Source: Eustoma russellianum (taxonomy: Eukaryota > Streptophyta > Magnoliopsida > Gentianales > Gentianaceae). From it: a stretch of 64,000 bases of DNA. Below are positions 21,571 through 31,383 of the stretch, piece after piece. Below the pieces are notes generated by a model that saw only the letters and a program-made list of their open reading frames with translations, did no database searches and was not told where the DNA came from. A program made the translations under genes and the position numbers. Positions within the stretch are counted from its first letter, which is position 1, and each line of letters opens with the position of its first letter. The DNA lies in contig AP025054.1 in assembly GCA_036186865.1 (NCBI GenBank), forward strand, positions 25,590,118 through 25,654,117, given 5' to 3'.

Positions 21571-23133
21571 CTAGTCCTTTCTTGGACGCATCACTATAGA
21601 TCATGAAACCGTCGGTGTCGGAGGGTTGCGCCAACACCTGAGCAATGGTCAATCTCTTCTTGAGTTCTGAAAAACTCTGCTCGCATTCAGCAGTCCACTC
21701 AAACTTAGTCTTCTTCTGAGTAAGGCGACTTAATGGAACTGCTATTGTCAAAAATCCTTCAACAAACTTCCTATAGTATCCTGCCAAGCCTAGGAAGCTT
21801 CTGACTTCGGTCACATTTGTAGGTCTTGGTCATTCAGTAATGGCTTCTACCTTCTTAGGATCCACTGAGATCCCGTCCTCCGAAATTACAGGACCGAGAA
21901 ATGCTACACTTCTTAGCCAAAATCACACTTGCTGAATTTGGCATATAGCTTCTGCTGCCTCAAAATTTCCAACACCACTCTTAGGTGTTCTGCATGGGAT
22001 TGTTCATCAGGAGAGTAGACCAAGATATCATCGATGAACACCACCATGAATTGATCCAATTGTTCTCGGAACACGGTGTTCATCAAGTCCATAAAAGCTG
22101 ATGGGGCATTAGTCAGCCCAAAAGGCATCATCAAAAATTCATAATGCCCATATTGAGTCCGGAAGGCTGTTTTAGGGACGTCACCTGCTTTCACGAGCAA
22201 CTGATGATATCCCTGACGAAGGTCAATCTTTGAGAACCATCGGGTTCCCTTTAGTTGATCGAATAAATCCTCAATCCTTGGCATAGGATATTTGTTCCTG
22301 ATGGTGATTTTGTTCAACTCTCGTTAATCAATACATAACCACATGCTGCCATCCTTCTTCTTCACAAATAATACTGGAGCTCCCTAAGGTGATACACTGG
22401 GACGAATCAACTTCTTATCTAACAACTCCTGAAGTTGTCCCTTCAGCTCCTTAAGCTCAGTTGGAGCCATTATGCAAGGTGCTTTAGATATAGGTTCCGC
22501 ACCAGGAATCAAGTTGATTTCGAACTCCACTTCTCTTGATGGCGGAACTCCCGACAAATCATCAGGGAATACGTCCTTAAATTCATTGATTACCGGAATC
22601 TGATCCATGGAGGGAACTTCTTGCTTCGTGTCCAAAGCATACACCTCAAGTCCCTCTGCTCCCTTCTTCAAAGCCTTGAAATCCTTAATCGCCGTCAAAT
22701 ATATTTTCTTCGGGGCTTTCGTTAGCTTGATGTTCCCTTGAACTGTCACTTCATTCATTTCAGAATCTTTGACAGTTACTAGCTTCAGTCTGTAGTCGAT
22801 ATTGGCTTGATACTTGGTCAGCCAATCCATGCCCAATATCACATCGAAATCCCTCATCGCAATTGGGACCAATGTAACGGAAAACACCTTCCCATCCAAC
22901 TCCAATTCACAATCTTTAAACTGGTGGTGTGAAACCAGTACTTGTTCACCAGCTGCCTGCACCCTGAAGGGGGTTTCAAGCCACTCGGGTAGACAGTCAA
23001 GTCCTCTGACAAATCTCTTAGATATAAACGAGTGATTCGCTCCACTATCAAACAATACGTTTGCAGGCACTTTATTAATTAGAATCGCACCTGTCACAAT
23101 GTCAGTGCTCTCCTGCACTTCAGCGTCAGTCAT
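21571..23133 (-). pseudogene. Gypsy protease and reverse transcriptase remnant, upstream exon
   Basis: Aspartic protease with LFDSGANHSFIS near 23040-23056 and ILGMDWL near 22820, retaining the catalytic DSG. RT follows: KIDLRQGYHQL near 22220, MPFGLTNAPSAF near 22100 and FIDDILVYS near 22020-22040 with both catalytic aspartates. It ends at the splice donor at 21570 after FLGLAGYYRKF near 21770. Stops interrupt it near 22385, 22325, 21910 and 21830. Domains are in canonical order and close to full length, so only point lesions separate this copy from a coding one. Confidence 0.92.
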
Positions 23134-24163
23134 GACATGTACCCTTGGGTTTGGTTTGGGCCTACCCCTTTGTTGTTGTGACGGCCCTGCTTCTCCCTGT
23201 GGCTTTTGCTTCCGCTCGGGGCAATCCTTGATCCTGTGGTCTGTCTTACCAAATTTGAAGCAAGACCATGTTTTCTTCTAGCATTCCCCAACGTGTTTCT
23301 TCTGGCAGTGGGGACATACACCTGAAGCGGATCGGTCAGGCTGGCTTTGCTGCGGTGGTCGCTGGAACTGTACTATCTGACCTCTTCTAGGAATTTTGAC
23401 CCAACGTCCGGGTCTACCTCCACTCCTATTGTCCCTCGGCCTCTTGCTGGTGTTGTCACGGGCCTCTCTATGCTGTGACCTGTGCATATCACTTTCCACC
23501 TGATAACAGGCATCCAACATCTCCTCAAAAGTTTTCAGACTAGACCCCGCTATAGCCGTCCGAATGCGGGTTCAAACCTTGCTCAAACTTGAGCATCTTC
23601 ATCCTGTTATTTTCCAATACCATGGGTGTGAATTTTCCCAAGGCATGGAACCTGTCGGCGTAATCCAAAATGGACATCCTTTCTTGCTCCAACTTATCAA
23701 ACTGCCTCATCTTCTCCAGAATAGCGGTCTCAGGTACGTAGTAATCTTTATAAGCCTCGACAAACTGTCTCCACAAGATAGGGAGAGTCATCTTAGGGAG
23801 CACACCATTCCACCATGCGATAGCCCGGCCACTCAGCAAGGGCGTGGCCACATCCACCTTGTGCTCTTCAGGCACCTGCACTAGCCTGAAGCACTTTTCT
23901 ACCTCGTCCAACCAGAACTCGGCCACCTCTGGATCAGTGGTCCCTTCAAAGGTGGGAGCATGCATCTTCCGCATTTCTCCGATATAATATCAGATACCGT
24001 GCAGAGGCGGTGGTGGCGGAGGAGGCTGTTGTTGCTGCTGAGCAACTCCCTGTGCTATCACTGTTATAGCGTCCATCAGGGCCTGTGGTACTATCATCTG
24101 CAGTGGCGGAGGATTTTCGTTCCCGTTACCGCCGTTTCCCTGGTTCTCTCTTCTGGGAGGCAT
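23134..24163 (-). pseudogene. Gypsy gag remnant with CCHC-like region
   Basis: The ATG at 24163 gives MPPRRENQGNGGNGNENPPP, then a poly-Gln/poly-Pro tract (24000-24040). The retrotransposon gag core has FEGTTDPEVAEFWLDEVEKC near 23900-23960 and AIAWWNGV near 23810. An Arg-rich region follows near 23400-23460, then CPHCQKKHVGEC (about 23281-23310) and CFKFGKTDHRIKDC (about 23230-23270), i.e. two knuckle-like motifs, the second missing one Cys. Stops lie near 23990, 23540 and 23278. The capsid-like frame 23540-23974 is otherwise open. Confidence 0.88.
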
Positions 24164-24427
24164 TGTCTGCAAAATCAACGCTTATTAGCATTCAGTAATT
24201 TTAAGTATAATCCTGAAAGCCCATATGCATTGTACAGGACGGAACTCGTAAACTAAAAGAAAAATAACGCTTATTGATTAAATTTTATCGCGCTTGCACA
24301 CACCCAACCCGAGTCATCTTATATCTAAGATCGGATGCTTAGACCTATGGATCAGCTTAAGGTCAATATCAAAGCTTAGGACTCTATATGACATAACCTA
24401 GGTCTCCGAGGTAGACCTGAAGCCTAG

Positions 24428-24439
24428 TCTTTGATACCA
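24428..24439 (-). other. Primer binding site of the nested Tekay-like element
   Basis: Minus-strand TGGTATCAAAGA starts two bases after the LTR end (CGCTACA GG). It matches the initiator Met tRNA complement TGGTATCAGAGC at the first eight positions. Confidence 0.8.
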
Positions 24440-25130
24440 CCTGTAGCGCCCCGGTCCGGACAGCGGACCCAAACCAGTGCACCTGTCATGCCTACTGAGA
24501 GGACTACAAGACGTCTCATCTCTCGAATACACATCATCAATGACGTAAGAGAGTAAGCATGGAAACATGTGTAAGACAAATCTAAACCATCAAATCCGTA
24601 CATCAAGATGTAATGTGATTACAAAAGATTGTTTGTGGTCGTAGCCAACTAAATCCTCAATTAAATGAAAGAAAGTTAAGATAATAAGAAACAGTCTATA
24701 ACAATTCCCAAAATAAGCTCTAAGCACCCCACTCAGCCCACTCGCCGTCATCTTCTATGAAAATCATGTTATAACCGGGCTCATCTGCACGACAACGAGT
24801 AGAACTCTTAGCAAAAAACGCTAGCAAGTAACCTGCTTATAAGACATACGGGATCAACACATGGCAAGATATGAGTAATATCTATATCAAGGGATATGGG
24901 GCACATGTCTTGTATAATTTAAAGATCATAAGTTGCCAGCACAACAGAAACAAAGACAACAACGAATGAGTAGTAGACAGTTCAATAGCAAAACACTTAC
25001 AAGTCAATCATACCAAAACGACTCACGTGATGCATGACAATTCAAAAGATGCACTACACTACACAATCACAAATGCTTATGCAAATACTTTTCAAAACAG
25101 TGCAATGCATGTCATAATGTCTGGTCGCGT

Positions 25131-25350
25131 AACTTTATACCCTGTGATGGGCCACAGCTTGTCTTTATACCTTGCGATACATCACAGCTTAACTTTATAC
25201 CCTGTAATGTTCCACAGCTTGTCTTTATACCCTGTGTCATATTACAGCTCACTTTATAACTTGTGATGGTTACAGCTTGTCTTTATACCCTTTAACGCAT
25301 CACAGCTCATTTCGCAAACTTTATACCCTGTGCCAAGGCATAGCTCTTGT
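25131..25350 (-). promoter_or_regulatory. TATA-plus-hairpin array in the 5' LTR
   Basis: Same seven-unit array as 18022-18240, with independent point changes (for example ATAGCTC for ACAGCTC near 25340). In this LTR it would drive transcription of the element leftward. Confidence 0.65.
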
Positions 25351-25747
25351 CAAATCATAATGCAAATGCAAGTTCCATGATGCAAGGATGCGCATTCACA
25401 TGTCAATCAATCATTTGATACTCATCCCTTTCGCATATTCAAGCGTAACTCTTCAGGCAAGCCAACATTACTTAACTTTCATTCTTACAACACAAGGGAT
25501 GAAGTAAACACCCTCACACGTTCCATTTTAACCTTATCGAAGCCTCACACGTTCATTCTTAACCCCTTAGATTATTCACACTGAAGTGCAACTCGAATAC
25601 CCCCACGAAGTCCTCATAGTTGATTCACCGGCTTAGGTCTTATTCCCAAGACTTATACTAACCTCAATCAGGTCCTAAGAAGTCTCTAAGGTCACCCAAT
25701 GGATCCCCTAGCTTCCCTCTTTCTTCCCCTACTTTCCTACAAAACGG

Positions 25748-25985
25748 ATGGACGTCAGCCCCAGACGTTGATCGATCCACGTCCATCAGAGCACTTCGAT
25801 CTCTCACTCAGCCTACATCGATCGATCGAAGTGACGTCGTCCCTCACATCGATCGACGTCCATCAGAGCAAATTGATCTCTCACTCAACTATACATCGAT
25901 CGATCCACGTACATCTGAAACACATCAGCCTCTCCCTCAGCTCGATAGATGTACGTTAGTCTCTGACATCGATCGATCGAGTTCC
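25748..25985 (-). repeat. CGATCGATCG palindromic array in the 5' LTR
   Basis: Copy of the array at 18637-18905, with several units shortened (for example ACATCGATCGACGT near 25847) and one ATCGATCGATCGATGT unit deleted. Confidence 0.75.
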
Positions 25986-26776
25986 ACGTTTTTCAAGAAT
26001 TTTCATCCTGCGATTTCTGCAGAAACTGCAGATCTACACCCCAATCGATTCCCAACTTCGTTCCAACCATTCAAGCCTAATCCTCAATAACAATTCATGC
26101 TTAATCCATTAACTCAACACTACACACATACCAATCAAAGATTCAAGCCTAAAACTCAAATAATCCACCAAAACAAACCCAAAAATCCTACCTTTCACTC
26201 TCTTCTCCTCTCAACCAAAAATAGCAACAAAGAGAGGGTTCAAGGGATTGGGATTTGCAAGATTTCACGTAATCAACAACAACAAAACGATTTTCAACAT
26301 ATAGTGGCCAAAACATCAAATCCATACCACATAAATCACATATAGATCAACAAAGAGGAACTAATACATGGTGATCCATTTCGATATCAAAATAGGCCTT
26401 TTTCCTTTCGCAAATCGTAGGAACTCATAAGAAAGTTACTTGTCTTTGATTACTAGGAGACGGATTGAAGAACGGACGAAGATCGAATTGGTTCTTGAAG
26501 AGTTCTTCACCTAGGGTTGGAGAAGAAGAAAAACGCCTATGGAGAAGAGGGGGACCTCGGTTTCTCTGAATGAATAGAGAAACTGACGTTCTGTCAGTTT
26601 TAATATGGGTAGGGTGAAATTGGAATTTCTAAATTATATTCTATTATTTAATTCTCTCAATAAATACCAATTAATTATAATATTTAAATTCTTAATTTAA
26701 TACTATTAATTACCATTAATTTCATTTAACTTTCTTTTATCCTTTAATTATTCTACGGAGGGTGCGGGACATAACA

Positions 26777-27763
26777 TCAAACAAGAAGCACCCTTACTTT
26801 TTGACCAACAATCTACACTTAGCTCATCACAATCTTCACTCAAAAAGAAGACTCTTCTTCTTTACAAATCATAGCTCTCACAAATAAAGTAAAATACACA
26901 ATGATACAACTATTTTGAGTGCAAAAGCTTGAGAGCTTGTAGGTAGAAAGTTGAAGATGAAAAATGATGAAAACTTCTCTTTAATCAGCTCCTAGCCGTT
27001 GACATGCTGCAGGAGAGAAAGGGAAGTTTTTCTCTCTTGTGATGACAAGTCCTCTTCCATGGAGATTCTCTTCTTGAATGAAGACAAACTTCTTGAAGAA
27101 GCTTCTTCTTGAAAGCTCAAAGAGGAAAGAGAGCATACTCCAGAGTGAGAGTGTAACCTGTGATGTTTCACTAAGAGGGAAGGTACAAATGCCAAGTAAT
27201 CATAAGAAAGTGCAGCATAAAACATTTGTAACGTTGAGTCACATGAAGCGCCTGATGTGATTTATGAACAAGCGTTCAATGTGACATGGAGCGTCTTAAG
27301 TGAATAAGGAATACTTGTTCAATGTCACATGAAGCGCCTATTGTGGGCAACAAAACCCGTTCGAAGTCACATGAAGCGCTTAATCTCAGCCTTCATACTT
27401 GTTCGAAGTAATTTTGAGTTTAGTCAAGAGCAGTTCAGTATTCGTGCTTATTTCAGAGGAAACATTCATATTTGACTTTTGTAGCACACATGACGCGCCT
27501 TTTAAGGCGTTCAAAGTGTGATGTTACACAGGTTGACATATGAGGCACCTTATCTAGTGTTTGAAGTGTCCTGGTTTCCAAAAACTTCACATGAATCGTC
27601 TTATCTAGGCATTCAAAGTGTTCTGGTTTTCAAACACTTGACATGAAGCGCCTTATGCAGGTGTTCGAAGTGTACTGGTCTCTAAACACTTCACATGAGG
27701 CACCTTATCTAGGTGTTCTAAGTATCAATTATGCAAATCATCAAAACTTAACATATTCTATCA
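26777..27763 (-). repeat. 5' LTR of the SIRE-like element, distal part
   Basis: Continues the split LTR from the duplicated TCAAA to its outer edge. The outer end on the minus strand is TGATAGAATATG, one substitution from the TGTTAGAATATG of the sister LTR, and AATAC follows. It aligns with 8450-9442. It includes the palindromic array 27230-27725. Confidence 0.9.
27230..27725 (-). repeat. Palindromic array in the SIRE-like 5' LTR
   Basis: Copy of 8925-9405 with many single-base differences; units such as CACATGAAGCGCCTGATGTG and GGCGTTCAAAGTGTG, linked by TCTGGTTTTCAAACACTTG. Confidence 0.75.
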
Positions 27764-27846
27764 AATACCTCCCTACCAACAAACACCGAATAGGTAACCA
27801 AAATCAGCATCTGCTGAAGTTTTAAAAGTTAGTTAAACATGACGAT

Positions 27847-28615
27847 TGATAAGCCAAAAATATTCATCTGTTAGTTAACAAACAGTCAACGGTAAATCCA
27901 TGTTTAGGACGACCAACTCATGTAGCTCGGTATAAATGCACCTCTGCTCGGCCATACTGCACTTCATCTCAGAAAGCCAGATCAGAACAGGACTCCAGAT
28001 CCATCTTTACACCTCGGCAAACCTTTGCCAGGGGACAAGCGTAACACGACTTTATTAAGTGGGAAACCACATTGCAGATGTACAGTATAAAGAAGTGCAC
28101 AACAAACTTTTTAATCTACACACGTCAAGGTCTCATCAGCGGACCTACTGGTCCTATCAGCAGACCTACTGGTCCCATCAGCAGACCTACAATTTTTATC
28201 AGCATACCTACAATGCCATAGTCCCTCTGCACAAGAAAATGTCCCCTCTGCCATCAGAGGCAGAGGACGGAGAAGAACAACAAAAGCAAAAAAATGAATG
28301 CAAAGAAAGGGGGACCGGACTTCAACCACAACTTTCGGAGCTTTCTTCTAAGAACTCCATTTCGGTTGACCTCTAAGCAGCCTAATTCTCAGTGAGACTT
28401 TGAACCAGGTTCATTCTAAACCTGTATTCCAGCATAAATTGGCTATTAAAACACCAATAAGTGCCTTAAGCGTTGGAGGGTTTTCCTAGGGCAGCACCCT
28501 GGACCTCTGACGTTTCTCTTCCTTCTCAGGTTCCATAGACGGATTTAGGTGGAGAGCTAACGACAAACCATAAGGATCACCTCTGATCCCCCCGGTGAGG
28601 ATCTCGGCCTCATCA
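27847..28615 (+). repeat. 5' LTR of element N1
   Basis: Starts TGATAAGCCAAAAA and ends CTCGGCCTCATCA. A TATA word (TATAAAT, 27931-27937) follows CTCGG. Near 28130-28200 there are four short repeats of CAGCAGACCTACTGGTC type. Confidence 0.9.
27931..27937 (+). promoter_or_regulatory. TATA-like box in the N1 5' LTR
   Basis: GGTATAAATGCACC in the 5' LTR. The 3' LTR has GGCAAAAATGCACC at the matching place, so one copy has mutated. A second candidate, AGTATAAAG, lies near 28087. Confidence 0.45.
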
Positions 28616-28616
28616 T

Positions 28617-28634
28617 TTGGCGCTAGAAGGAGGG
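28617..28634 (+). other. Candidate primer binding site of N1
   Basis: TTGGCGCTAGAAGGAGGG begins one base after the LTR end. N2 has ATTGGCGTTAGGAGGGCC at the same place (from 47707). The TGGCG start suits a tRNA 3' CCA end, but I cannot assign the tRNA. Confidence 0.55.
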
Positions 28635-28712
28635 CTTGAACCTCCGTATTCCTTAAAAACAGCCTTCCAAGGGCTTTCTAGGCAACTAGCCTACAAATCC
28701 ATCAATGGGAGA

Positions 28713-29499
28713 ATGGATAAAAAAGAAGGAAAAGGGTCCAAGCGACCTATGACCCCCAGGAGACACCGAAGATCTCCCCCGCAACAAACGAAACTAGCAG
28801 AATCTTCTGCTCCCTCTGCTGCCTTCACCTATAAGGAACATACAAGAGCCATTCGCTATGTGGCTCAGAATCCTAGTGTATTCCAGGATGTGGTGAAAGA
28901 GATGAAGGAAAAAGCCCTAGTGGCGGGACCCAGTGGGTTCCATCCGGTAATCCTCCTCCGCAAAAAGAACTTCTGGAGTACTCTCCAACTCGGCCAGAAT
29001 AGCATACTGGGCCTTAGAGTGGATTTATGACTGAGGCTAGACGTTTGGGAAAAAGGTCTAGTCATCAGCAGAAAGGCGGAGCTTTACCCCAAGAAATGTG
29101 CTCTGTCAAGATTCGGTTCGGGGCCGAGGAAAAGAAAGAAATTCTCTGCTTGCCTCAAAGGCTCATATTCTCTCCTACATGAGGAAGAAGAGTCTAACAA
29201 AAGATCCTCAGCCCCTAACAGGACCTATTCGCAAAAGGGATCATCAAATGTACTGCCTTTATCATCATGATATTGGGCATGATACAGAGGACTGCAGGCA
29301 GCTCACCCAAGAGATTGGGCGTCTGATCGAGCTTGGCCACTTACAACGATTTTACAATCCGAGGTTGAGACTGCATAATAGGCTGAGTTTTGCTCGGCCT
29401 CCTCCTGATGAGAGTTGCCGACCCGGACTTCAGCGTAGGTTGTCCGCTATGAAGACCCCGATACGACTGAACAAAGGCTGCGGGTTCCTGAGCACATAA
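28713..29499 (+). pseudogene. Tat-type gag fragment of N1
   Basis: Probable start is the ATG at 28713 (MDKKEGKGSKRPMTP), because N2 has MSKKDSQGFEKPMTP at the matching place. The first half contains FTYKEHTRAIRYVAQNP. The frame stops at 29028 and shifts; the second half from about 29098 has KERNSLLASKAHILSYMRKK and then YCLYHHDIGHDTEDCRQL at about 29253-29307, a Cys/His motif typical of Tat/Ogre gag, followed by EIGRLIELGHLQRFY. The capsid part of a full Tat gag is missing. This could be an RNA-binding mini-gag or simply a remnant. Confidence 0.72.
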
Positions 29500-29894
29500 G
29501 GGTGACCTAAAGGCAAAAATCCATGTCTCAGACGAATTAGAGTCCTATTCTTCTCGCATGTATCTAACCATTTTAGGCATACATTTGTGTATTATTTATT
29601 GCCTTGTTTTCTAATGTGCGTTATGATTTTGCTAGTGCAAATAAATTATCCAGATTTAAAGCAAGGGTTTTTCTCGAACAAATGGGATTTAAATTCCCCA
29701 AAGTATATTATTCGCTCAGCTCAGCCCGGCACATCCTTCTATTCGACAAAAAATTTGCCCAGAAGATTTATCTTCTTATAAAACACAAGAATCTTTATCT
29801 CAGCTAATGGGGCAAGAGTATTCTATACAAATTTCTATCCCGGTCTTATATTATTGGAGGACAAATCGTATTCAGATGTTTGCCCGGCTCAGCT

Positions 29895-30475
29895 TATATA
29901 AAACCCTTGGCAGTGCTGAGGTCAAGTACTTGGTAGTGCCTAACTTGCTTTATTCAAAACCCTTGGCAGTGCTAATGTCAAGTGTTTGGCAGCGTCAAAC
30001 TTGTTATATCAAACCCTTGGCAGTGATGAGGTCAAGTACTTGGCAGTGCCAAACTTGCTTTATTCAAAACTCTTGGCAGTGCTAAGGTCAAGTGTTTGGC
30101 AGCGCCAAACTTGTTGTATCAAACCCTTGGCAATGCTGAGGTCAAGTACTTGGCAGTGCCAAACTTGTAATATCAATCCCTTGGCAGTGCTGAGGTCAAT
30201 TGTTTGGCAGCACCAAACTTGTTATATCAAACCCTTGGTAGTGTTGAGGTCAAGTACTTGGCAGTGTCAAATTTGCTTTATTCAAAACCCTTGGCAGTGC
30301 TAAGGTCAAGTGTTTGGCAGCGCCAAACTTGTTATATCAAACCCTTGGCAGTGCTGAGGTCAAGTACTTGGCAGCGCCAAACTTGTTATATCAAAACCCT
30401 TGGCAGTGCTGAGGTCAAGTACTTGGCAGTGCCAAACTTGCTCTATTCAAAATCCTTGGCAGAGCTAAGGTAAAA
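29895..30475 (+). repeat. Tandem array of about eleven 54-56 bp units in N1
   Basis: Starts of CCCTTGG fall at 29904, 29960, 30014, 30070, 30124, 30178, 30232, 30288, 30342, 30397 and 30453, i.e. spacings of 54-56 bp, partly alternating. Each unit contains CTTGGCAGTGCTGAGGTCAA and ACTTGGCAGTGCCAAACTTG; TTGGCAGTGCCAA is a perfect 13-base inverted repeat. Alternating ends (TTATATCAAA or TTTATTCAAA) suggest growth as dimers. Degenerate single units continue to about 31255. The overlapping ORFs are translations of the repeat. Confidence 0.92.
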
Positions 30476-31340
30476 TAACCTAATTGGTTTCACTTCTCGG
30501 TCTTATAGCTTTAAAAAGATCATAATGGGCCATTACGAGACAGATCCTGGAGTCCAGATCGGTCTTACAAAATTTGATTTGTTTAAAAAGTTGCTGAATA
30601 ATAATATCATCTCGGCCGCTATAAGGGAGACCTGGGCTGTATAATCTTATTTCAGCCGATGTATTTTGTGTCGACTTGATTAAAGACGGTTACTTGGCTC
30701 TAAAACTTACAAGTTAAAAAGGCGGCAAGTTGCTACTCAGGCTGGAAAGCCCAAAACAGATAAATTATTCTTTAATCAGAAGCAAAAGACGTATTGTTGA
30801 ATAGCCAGACAGAGCTGGATATTATTATTAGCCTTAAGGCAATGGCAAACTTAGAAATATTCTGAGTGGTTATTTTAAAGCACTGCAAAGAATGATCTCG
30901 GCTACAACATATCATGTATAACGGTTCAACTCAAAGGTAGACTTTACTCTTAATTCTCAGTTCAGCTCGGTATCATAATAGTTATTGCCTAAATCAAAGC
31001 TCAGCAGAACTGTAGCACAGCCAAGCAATATAAAACCCTTGGCAGAGCTGAGGTCAAGAATTCGCATTACGAAGCTAGCCAAGTATGGGGGATAATCTTT
31101 GGCAAAGCCGAGGTCAAATACTTAAATGATATGAAAAAACTCAGCAAGATTGAGACCAAAAGAAGGCGGTACAAAAACCTTTGGCAGAGCCGAGGTCAAG
31201 TACTTGCATTGTAAACAATGATGTTTGAGACAGCCAAGGGTCAAAGCTGAAGTCAAATACTTGCAAGAAAGTTGGAAATAAAAACAAAGCAAGCTGAAAA
31301 ACACAAGTAGGAAGAAGTGATATTTTCATTCTGAAAATGT
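30476..31340 (+). other. N1 interior without recognisable genes
   Basis: No credible coding sequence. Scattered degenerate copies of the CCTTGGCAGAGCYGAGGTCAA word occur near 31029, 31090, 31180 and 31230, so the array once extended further or these are its seeds. Confidence 0.5.
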
Positions 31341-31383
31341 ATTATTACAACTACTGAAAATGCACAGGGTGGAGAATCCTATT

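Larger units (their letters stand above)
17333..26776 (-). mobile_element. Complete Tekay/Del-like Ty3/gypsy chromovirus nested in a copia LTR
   Basis: Both LTRs (17333-19609 and 24442-26776), a polypurine tract, primer site and all of gag-PR-RT-RH-INT-chromodomain are present in minus orientation. TCAAA flanks it at 17328-17332 and 26777-26781. Because it splits a copia LTR whose halves still align to the intact sister LTR, it is younger than that copia insertion. The LTRs differ by substitutions and an indel block (the right copy has about 58 extra bp net, mainly near 26410-26480), so it is not very recent, and coding stops show it is dead. Confidence 0.95.
24442..26776 (-). repeat. 5' LTR (2335 bp) of the nested Tekay-like element
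   Basis: Outer end GGACATAACA at 26776, inner end TGTAGCGCC at 24442. Colinear with 17333-19609. It repeats both internal arrays: TATA/hairpin units at 25131-25350 and CGATCG palindromes at 25748-25985. Near 26410-26480 it holds sequence missing from the left LTR, most simply a deletion on the left. Confidence 0.93.
8011..27763 (-). mobile_element. SIRE/Maximus-like Ty1/copia element, minus strand, split by a nested gypsy element
   Basis: Nearly complete element: 3' LTR 8011-9442, polypurine tract, ORF3, pol, gag, primer binding site 16881-16895, and a 5' LTR in two parts (16897-17332 and 26777-27763) separated by the Tekay-like element. AATAC flanks both ends (8006-8010 and 27764-27768). 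Without the nested element it would be about 10.3 kb, like the plus-strand copy at 36046-46317. Assignment to the Sirevirus group rests on gag with a long coiled C-terminal spacer and a second knuckle, the initiator-Met primer site, and an extra ORF between pol and the 3' LTR. Confidence 0.9.

Noticed and set aside
29807..30473. Overlapping ORFs of about 90-105 residues on the plus strand
   Set aside because: They are readings of the 54-56 bp tandem array in shifting frames.
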